Assembly (NCBI GenBank): GCA_030652805.1 | Contig: JAUSPT010000073.1 | Coordinates: 1 to 21,557, forward strand | Length of the DNA: 21,557 bases | Reading direction: 5' to 3' | From: a bacterium | GTDB taxonomy: Bacteria > JAHJDO01 | Notes under the pieces: generated by a model | Seen by the model: only the letters and a program-made list of their open reading frames with translations | What the model was told of the DNA's origin: nothing | Database searches by the model: none | Shown: one piece after another, positions 16,138-21,557 of the stretch | Layout of the letters: the number at the start of each line of letters is the position of its first letter | Position numbering within the stretch: position 1 is the first letter of the stretch | Position numbers and translations under genes: made by a program

Positions 16138-19100
16138 ATGAAAGATAAATACCTTCAAATATTCAGATATCTTCTTGAATTTTCGAAAATCAGAAGTAAA
16201 GCAGTTAGAAATATTGAAAATGCAAAAACAAACTATATTGATATTCTTTGGATGTCTGATTTGCCTGAGAATGAACTAATCGAATGCATTGTTAATGAAA
16301 ATTTTTCAACTGATTCTGATTTTTGGTTAAAGATCTCTAAACCAAAAGAACCAGAAAAACTGAAATTCCCAAGCCCTCCACAAAAATTAAAGGATTGGAT
16401 AAAAAGCGATTCATTATTAAACAAAAATGAATTCCCCGTTCTGTTAACTGAAATTGCTGATGAAAATGGTAAAACAAAACACTTAGATGATAACCACCAA
16501 ATAAAATTGCTTTTTGATAATTATTGCGAAAACAAATGGTTTTCTGATTCAGATGTATTTTGGAAGAATTATGAAATTTATGAAAAGGAATTTGCTGCTT
16601 ATGAAAAAATAAATGCTATTTACAAACAGCTATTCTCAATTTATAACAAATCGCAACAGTTTGGCGAAGAATATGAATTAATTATGGGGGTGGGATTAAT
16701 CCATTTCAGGGAAAATGAAAACACTCCTCTTGTGTGTCGGCATATAATTACATCAAAAGCTGAAATCAATTTTGAATACTCACAGAAAGATTCAAGACTT
16801 ATAGTAAAACAAAGTATATCTGATGGATTACAAATAGAAACAGATGCCATAATCGACCTTTTTGAACAATTTGATTCTAACGATATTCTTGAAGCAGAAA
16901 AGAAATCTATTGAACTGATTAAGGAAAAAGAACTTGTAAATCCATTTGATGATGATATTCATGATGTGCTCCAATTACTTGCAGAAAGAATTAAACCAGG
17001 TGATGGTAATTACAAAGATGATTTGGGAAGAGCAAAAGATGTTCCTTCAAAAGAAACTATATTTTTCTCACCAGCATTAATTTTAAGAAAAAGAAATACA
17101 AGGAGTTACACAGCTCTCTATGAAAAAATTATTTCAGACATTGAAAATGAAGATGAAATAAAAATACCAATATTAGATGATTTAATTGAACTGAAAAATA
17201 CAGATTCAAATTCTTCTGTTTCCAATACAAATAACGCTGAGTTAAATGAAACAGAAACCATCTATTTTCCCAAAAAATATAATGACGAACAAATTGCAAT
17301 TATCAATAAAGCAAGGTGCAATAATAAAGTACTTGTTCAAGGACCTCCAGGTACAGGAAAGTCTCATACAATTGCAAATTTAATTTGTCATTTGTTAGCC
17401 AACGGGAAAAAGGTACTTGTAACTGCTTATACAAAACGCGCATTAGAAGTGCTAAAAGACAAACTTCCTGACGATTTTAAAAACCTAACCGTTAATTTAT
17501 TAAGTGGAGATTCTTCTTCAATTAATGATTTGGAAGCCAGTGTAAACACGATAAATGATGAACTTTCAAATACTGATATTGAATCCTTGAAAACTAAAAT
17601 TGAGAAACTGGAATCGGAATTATCATCTCTAAAAGAAAATAGAGCAAAGAACACTAATGAATTACTAAAAATAAAAGAAAATTCTTCAAGAAGGTTTGAA
17701 ATAAACTCAGCATATTCTGGAACTTTAACTGAAATTACAGAAAAACTGGAAAAAGAAAAAGAAAAACATGAATGGTATAAAGATGATTTTGATGATATTA
17801 ATAATAATGAAATTATTCATCATGTAGAAAAATATTCTTTCTTGTTAAATCATTACTCTAATATTGATTGTTCTATTTTTGATTACAAACTTCCAGACAA
17901 GCAAAAGCTTTTTGAAATTAGTGATTTTCGAAAATTTCAACTACTAGATCTTAAGGCAAATGGTAGTGATGTTTCCAAAGAAACCATTGCATCTGTTAAA
18001 AGTATTGATTTCGATTTATTGCAAGTCTATTTAGCTGAACTAAAAATAGTTTTTGAAAAGATTGATATAAATCCACATCCATTTAAAAAAGAAATAATTA
18101 ATGACATTTTAAACTATCAAAAACGAAAATGGCAGAATAAAATAGATTGTAGTAAAACTGTGCTTTCTGATCTCGAAAAGTATAATTTAAAACTAATTGA
18201 CCGTAATGTTGAAATAAAATATCCAAAGGACAAGTCTTTAATAACTTTAAAAAATGATGCGAAAGTACTTCTTGGCTTTTTAGATGCAGGAAGCTCACTT
18301 TCAGGAATTGGCTTTAAATTAAAAAAAGCATTCCTTCCAACAGAGATTAAGGAAAAATTATATTTTCTTGACTTAGTCTTGGTTAATGACAGTCCTTGTA
18401 ATACTAAAGATGAATTCAATTATGTACTTGATGACATTAGAATCAAACAGAATTTTGAAGAAATTAATGATGCTTGGGAAAATGCAGATAAAACATCCAG
18501 ATCATTTAATGATAAATTTGTTTTTTACCAGAAACTGTATAAAGACACCTTAGCTTTATTTGAAAATATTGCATTAGCAGAAGAAAAGATTTCTTCGATT
18601 AAATCCGTTTCAAATATATTTATTGACAGTTTCAATATAGCGAATTTGAATCAAATTATTAAAAATGTTTCGGATTCTCTTGTATTGAATCAGATAGCAG
18701 AATTTGAGCAAAAAAGAAACCAAATAATCAGATATTTATCAGAAGATAACTTGCATTCTATCACATCTGAAATAGCAAAAGCATTTATGGCTTTAGATAT
18801 AGAATCGTATAAAATTCTTTTAAATCGTCTAAAAACACTTCAGAATGATAAGTTGATGTTTGCATCTTTCAAGAATCTTGAAAACGAATTAATGGCTTCT
18901 CTGCCCATATTGATTGAGGAAATTAATAATAATGTCTCTTTTACTCAAAGTAATATTAACTTATTAGAAAATGCCATTTCATTTAAGCATGCCAATTTTG
19001 AAACAAATAGACTTCTTAGCGAAGACTATGAAAAAAAATTAATAGAGCTGTTAAAATCATACGATTCAAAAGAAGAAAGCTTAATAGCTCAAATTGCTGC

Positions 19101-21228
19101 AAATAAATCATGGGTTTTTGTGTTAGAGAACTTACAAAAGAACAGATCTCTTAGACAGCATTTGCAAGCATGGGTTCAAGCAGTTAAAAAAATAGGGAAA
19201 ACTGGCAGAGGAAAACGAGCATTAAAATTCAGAAAGATTGCTCAAGAAGAAATGGAGTACTGTAAAACTTCAATTCCTTGCTGGATTATGCCCCTCTATA
19301 AAGTAACGGAAACAATACAACCCGAACAAGGGATTTATGATTATGTTATAACTGATGAAGCAAGCCAACTTGGACCAGATGCAATTTTCCTTCTGTATAT
19401 TTCAAAGAATATTATTATCGTTGGTGATGACAAACAAACATCTCCAGAATATATAGGTGTTGATGCAAACACAATGGTCCCATTTATTAATAAGCACTTG
19501 CAGGGAATTCCATTTAAAGATTTTTATGGAACTGAAACTAGCTTTTTTGACGTTGCCAAAATATTTTGTGAAGGAATCACAGTATTAAGAGAGCATTTTC
19601 GCTGTATGCCTGAAATCATTGAGTTTTCAAATAAGTTATTCTATGCTCCTGATGGTAAAGGTCTTTATCCTTTAAAACAGTATTCTGAAAATAGGCTAGA
19701 ACCTTTAATGCATGTGTATTGTCAAAATGGTTATATAGAAGGAAGCAGGCAGTCAATTCGCAATGAACCCGAAGCTGTGACTTTAGTTAATAAGATTGCA
19801 GAAATTGTTAAAGATGATAGATATTTGAAAAAGACTATCGGAGTTATTTGCTTACAAGGCAATGCTCAGAGTGCTTTAATAGAGAGTTTACTTGTTAAAG
19901 AGATTGGTGAAAAGGAATTTAAAGAGCGGAAAATTATTTGTGGTAACTCTGCAAGTTTCCAGGGTGACGAAAGAGACATAATTTTCTTAAGTTTAGTTAC
20001 AGCACAGAACCATAATAGAAGTGCTTTAGCACGTCCAGAAGATGAAAAACGTTTTAATGTTGCAGCCAGTCGCGCAGTTGAACAAATGTGGCTTTTCCAT
20101 TCAATATTGCTTGCTGATTTAAGTAACACTAACGACTTAAGATATAAACTTCTTAACCATTTTATTAATTATCGCCCACCAACTCCACCTGCTTCTGATC
20201 CTATCGAACGCACTTTGGGCAATCAACCGGAACCTTTTGATAGTTGGTTTGAAGTTGATATTTATAACGATATAGTTGCTAAAGGATATAGTGTCATACC
20301 CCAATACGAAGTTGCGAAAGGTAAATATCGTATTGACTTAGTCGCAATATTCCATGATGGAACCAAATTAGCGATTGAATGTGATGGGGACAAATGGCAT
20401 GGAGCAGACCAATATCAAAATGATTTAATGCGTCAGAAAGTTTTAGAACGTTGCGGATGGCAATTTTTTAGAATCAGAGGTGGCGACTATTATTCAAATA
20501 GAGAAAAAGCTCTTGTTCCATTATGGGAAATATTCGATAAAAAACCAATAAAGGATACTGAACCAATTGAAGAAAAAGATAAAAATTTAGAAATTGATGA
20601 TTCAAATATTGGAGATAACATTAAAAAAGAATTTGACGATAATTCAGAACTCACAGAAGATGTTATTAATAATATAAAAACATCAGATTTAGACTCTCTA
20701 TTTAATCAACGTGAGTTTTTAGTATTTACAGATCAATTTAATGTATATAAAAATCTGAATAAGGGTTTTATCAGTTTGCAACAAGTGACTTCAAACATTG
20801 AATTTAAAGAAGACGAAAAAATTATTTACATCACTAGTACAACCGATTATTCTGGATATATGTTGTTTGGATTTGAGAACGGGAAAGTAGCTAAAATATA
20901 CATGCAAAGCTACAGAACACTTACTAAGAGAAAAAGACTAAAAAATGCTTATAATAGCAATTCAAAACTTGTATTTATTGATTATACTGAAACAGACATT
21001 CATTTAGCAGTAATTAGTTCCATTTATAAAGTAATTGTTTTTAATACGAATCAAATCAACCCTAAAGAAAGTAAAGGTGCCCAGGGTAATCAGGTTATTA
21101 AATCAAAGAATAATAGTGTAATGAGAGAAATAAAAAAAACTAATCAAGTAACTTTTGAAAATATTGAATACTATAATAAAAATATTCCTGCTGCGGGAAA
21201 TTATTTATTGCCTCAAGATGATTTTTAA
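16138..21228 (+). CDS. Giant SF1 helicase - Vsr/DUF559-like nuclease fusion, putative defence protein
   Basis: A protein of about 1,696 residues; ATG 16138 is chosen over ATG 16132 because AGGA lies 7 bp upstream of it. Residues 1-390 are of unknown fold. The SF1 UPF1/DNA2-like helicase has motif I GPPGTGKSHT (402-411), Ia TAYTKRA, a long insertion (about 450-1060) with a coiled coil near 465-506, motif II DEAS (1073-1076), LREHFRC, motif V QGDERD (about 1275-1280) and motif VI NVAASRA with Arg1312. A PD-(D/E)xK nuclease like DUF559/Vsr follows (about 1366-1465: D1400, E1414-C-D1416-G). The C-terminus (about 1564-1661) looks like gyrase-pinwheel blades. Large helicase-Vsr fusions such as Hhe (DUF4011-helicase-Vsr) are antiphage proteins; this one resembles that group, but I see no clear DUF4011. 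The gene stands alone, is more A+T-rich to the eye than the division genes, and was probably acquired. Confidence 0.85.
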   Translation: MKDKYLQIFRYLLEFSKIRSKAVRNIENAKTNYIDILWMSDLPENELIECIVNENFSTDSDFWLKISKPKEPEKLKFPSPPQKLKDWIKSDSLLNKNEFPVLLTEIADENGKTKHLDDNHQIKLLFDNYCENKWFSDSDVFWKNYEIYEKEFAAYEKINAIYKQLFSIYNKSQQFGEEYELIMGVGLIHFRENENTPLVCRHIITSKAEINFEYSQKDSRLIVKQSISDGLQIETDAIIDLFEQFDSNDILEAEKKSIELIKEKELVNPFDDDIHDVLQLLAERIKPGDGNYKDDLGRAKDVPSKETIFFSPALILRKRNTRSYTALYEKIISDIENEDEIKIPILDDLIELKNTDSNSSVSNTNNAELNETETIYFPKKYNDEQIAIINKARCNNKVLVQGPPGTGKSHTIANLICHLLANGKKVLVTAYTKRALEVLKDKLPDDFKNLTVNLLSGDSSSINDLEASVNTINDELSNTDIESLKTKIEKLESELSSLKENRAKNTNELLKIKENSSRRFEINSAYSGTLTEITEKLEKEKEKHEWYKDDFDDINNNEIIHHVEKYSFLLNHYSNIDCSIFDYKLPDKQKLFEISDFRKFQLLDLKANGSDVSKETIASVKSIDFDLLQVYLAELKIVFEKIDINPHPFKKEIINDILNYQKRKWQNKIDCSKTVLSDLEKYNLKLIDRNVEIKYPKDKSLITLKNDAKVLLGFLDAGSSLSGIGFKLKKAFLPTEIKEKLYFLDLVLVNDSPCNTKDEFNYVLDDIRIKQNFEEINDAWENADKTSRSFNDKFVFYQKLYKDTLALFENIALAEEKISSIKSVSNIFIDSFNIANLNQIIKNVSDSLVLNQIAEFEQKRNQIIRYLSEDNLHSITSEIAKAFMALDIESYKILLNRLKTLQNDKLMFASFKNLENELMASLPILIEEINNNVSFTQSNINLLENAISFKHANFETNRLLSEDYEKKLIELLKSYDSKEESLIAQIAANKSWVFVLENLQKNRSLRQHLQAWVQAVKKIGKTGRGKRALKFRKIAQEEMEYCKTSIPCWIMPLYKVTETIQPEQGIYDYVITDEASQLGPDAIFLLYISKNIIIVGDDKQTSPEYIGVDANTMVPFINKHLQGIPFKDFYGTETSFFDVAKIFCEGITVLREHFRCMPEIIEFSNKLFYAPDGKGLYPLKQYSENRLEPLMHVYCQNGYIEGSRQSIRNEPEAVTLVNKIAEIVKDDRYLKKTIGVICLQGNAQSALIESLLVKEIGEKEFKERKIICGNSASFQGDERDIIFLSLVTAQNHNRSALARPEDEKRFNVAASRAVEQMWLFHSILLADLSNTNDLRYKLLNHFINYRPPTPPASDPIERTLGNQPEPFDSWFEVDIYNDIVAKGYSVIPQYEVAKGKYRIDLVAIFHDGTKLAIECDGDKWHGADQYQNDLMRQKVLERCGWQFFRIRGGDYYSNREKALVPLWEIFDKKPIKDTEPIEEKDKNLEIDDSNIGDNIKKEFDDNSELTEDVINNIKTSDLDSLFNQREFLVFTDQFNVYKNLNKGFISLQQVTSNIEFKEDEKIIYITSTTDYSGYMLFGFENGKVAKIYMQSYRTLTKRKRLKNAYNSNSKLVFIDYTETDIHLAVISSIYKVIVFNTNQINPKESKGAQGNQVIKSKNNSVMREIKKTNQVTFENIEYYNKNIPAAGNYLLPQDDF

Positions 21229-21235
21229 GGAGAAA

Positions 21236-21255
21236 AAAAGGGACAGCATCCTTTT
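21236..21255 (+). terminator. Weak stem-loop after the helicase gene, possible terminator
   Basis: AAAAGG (21236-21241) pairs with CCTTTT (21250-21255) around an 8-base loop, 8 bp after the helicase stop. The T run is part of the stem and is followed by AACCTTTAAC, so termination would be inefficient. Confidence 0.3.
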
Positions 21256-21303
21256 AACCTTTAACTCACTCAAATTCCCCCCTCAAGCAGGAGAATAACA
21301 AAC

Positions 21304-21337
21304 GAGATTGCTTCGCTTCGTTCGCAATGACAGAAAG
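21304..21337. repeat. Intergenic inverted-repeat element, copy 1
   Basis: GAGATTGCTTCG followed by TTCGCAATGACAG, with ATTGC and GCAAT arms. The same ends occur again at 21377-21417 with a different middle, so this is a small family of hairpin-forming intergenic repeats (REP-like). Confidence 0.75.
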
Positions 21338-21347
21338 AATAACAGAT

Positions 21348-21371
21348 AACCGCCAGCTAAAGCAGGCGGTT
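21348..21371. repeat. Palindromic hairpin AACCGCC/GGCGGTT
   Basis: A perfect 7-bp stem extended, past an A-A mismatch, by GCT/AGC with an AA tip. No T run follows, so it is more like a small mobile palindromic repeat than a terminator. It sits between the two copies of the GAGATTGC element. Confidence 0.75.
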
Positions 21372-21376
21372 GCGAT

Positions 21377-21417
21377 GAGATTGCTTCAGGATTTTATCCT
21401 TCGCAATGACAGGAAGA
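21377..21417. repeat. Intergenic inverted-repeat element, copy 2
   Basis: It starts GAGATTGCTTC and ends TTCGCAATGACAGGAAGAA like copy 1, but the centre is AGGAT-TTT-ATCCT, a second perfect stem. Conserved ends with a different but still self-complementary centre imply that the folded structure is what is preserved. Confidence 0.75.
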
Positions 21418-21427
21418 AAAAATTTTA

Positions 21428-21457
21428 TTGACAGCAATAGTTATCATATGCTATCAT
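21428..21457 (+). promoter_or_regulatory. Strong sigma70-type promoter of the last gene
   Basis: A perfect TTGACA (21428-21433), 18 bp spacer, TATCAT (21452-21457) and TGC extended -10 (21449-21451). Transcription should begin near 21464, leaving a leader of about 15 bases that contains the ribosome binding site. Confidence 0.75.
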
Positions 21458-21466
21458 TAGCTATTG
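21435..21466. promoter_or_regulatory. Operator-like repeats within the promoter
   Basis: CAATAG (21435-21440) and CTATTG (21461-21466) form a perfect inverted repeat that brackets the promoter spacer, the -10 box and the transcript start. Inside it, TATCAT occurs twice exactly 10 bp apart (21442 and 21452). Tandem sites one helical turn apart are typical of ribbon-helix-helix repressors, which the downstream gene may encode. Confidence 0.5.
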
Positions 21467-21478
21467 GAGGTGAAAACC

Positions 21479-21557
21479 ATGGAAAAAGCATTATTAGGGG
21501 CACGATTGCCTGTAAATCTAATTACAGAATTAAGAAGCTTTTGTAAACCACGCGGGA
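21479..21557 (+). CDS. Putative ribbon-helix-helix (antitoxin-like) protein, partial
   Basis: The first 26 codons begin MEKALLGARLPVNLITELRS and run off the window edge. A short beta-strand (LLGARLP) followed by a helix (NLITELRSFCK) is the usual start of ribbon-helix-helix DNA-binding proteins of the CopG/MetJ type. A perfect GGAGGTGA (21466-21473) lies 5 bp before the ATG. If it is an antitoxin, a toxin gene should follow just outside the window. The family call rests on a very short segment. Confidence 0.6.
   Translation, partial: MEKALLGARLPVNLITELRSFCKPRG

Overview
The window reads as chromosomal DNA from an A+T-rich, Gram-negative-type (diderm) bacterium with a peptidoglycan wall. It carries two blocks of core genes with accessory DNA between and after them. 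The gene set (tmk-holB-ricT on one side; a PpiD-like foldase, an RNase R-like enzyme, murC-murB-ddl-ftsQ-ftsA on the other) and the A/T-rich codons suggest an uncultured lineage such as Omnitrophota or a relative. That placement is an inference from gene content and order and is not proven by the sequence.

Left block, minus strand (5110 down to 119): tmk, holB, ricT, a PIG-L deacetylase, a NagB-like isomerase/deaminase homologue and an MBL-fold hydrolase. They overlap or lie within about 25 bp of each other, so they probably form one operon. A near-consensus promoter (TAGACA-16-TATAAT) lies so close to tmk that its transcript should be almost leaderless. The first 90 bases hold the unidentified tail of a plus-strand gene.

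Right block, plus strand (5207 to 15838): a divergent promoter drives tRNA-Arg(TCT), followed 26 bp later by a membrane-anchored PpiD/SurA-like foldase, a short RNase R-like enzyme, murC and murB. After murB there is an accessory island: a Schlafen-AlbA_2/HATPase regulator with a TTQK repeat, a small antisense membrane-protein gene and a small HExxH metalloprotease. The division genes then resume with ddl, ftsQ and ftsA. ftsZ, which usually follows ftsA, is absent from the rest of the window.

After ftsA comes about 300 bp of structured non-coding DNA, then a gene for a roughly 1,696-residue protein. It combines an N-terminal region of unknown fold, an SF1 (UPF1/DNA2-like) helicase with a very long insertion, a Vsr/DUF559-like PD-(D/E)xK nuclease and a C-terminal segment that looks like DNA-gyrase pinwheel blades. 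It is the best candidate here for an undescribed, single-gene, defence-like system. Beyond it are inverted-repeat intergenic elements, then a strong promoter with embedded operator-like repeats and the start of a probable ribbon-helix-helix (antitoxin-like) gene cut by the window edge.
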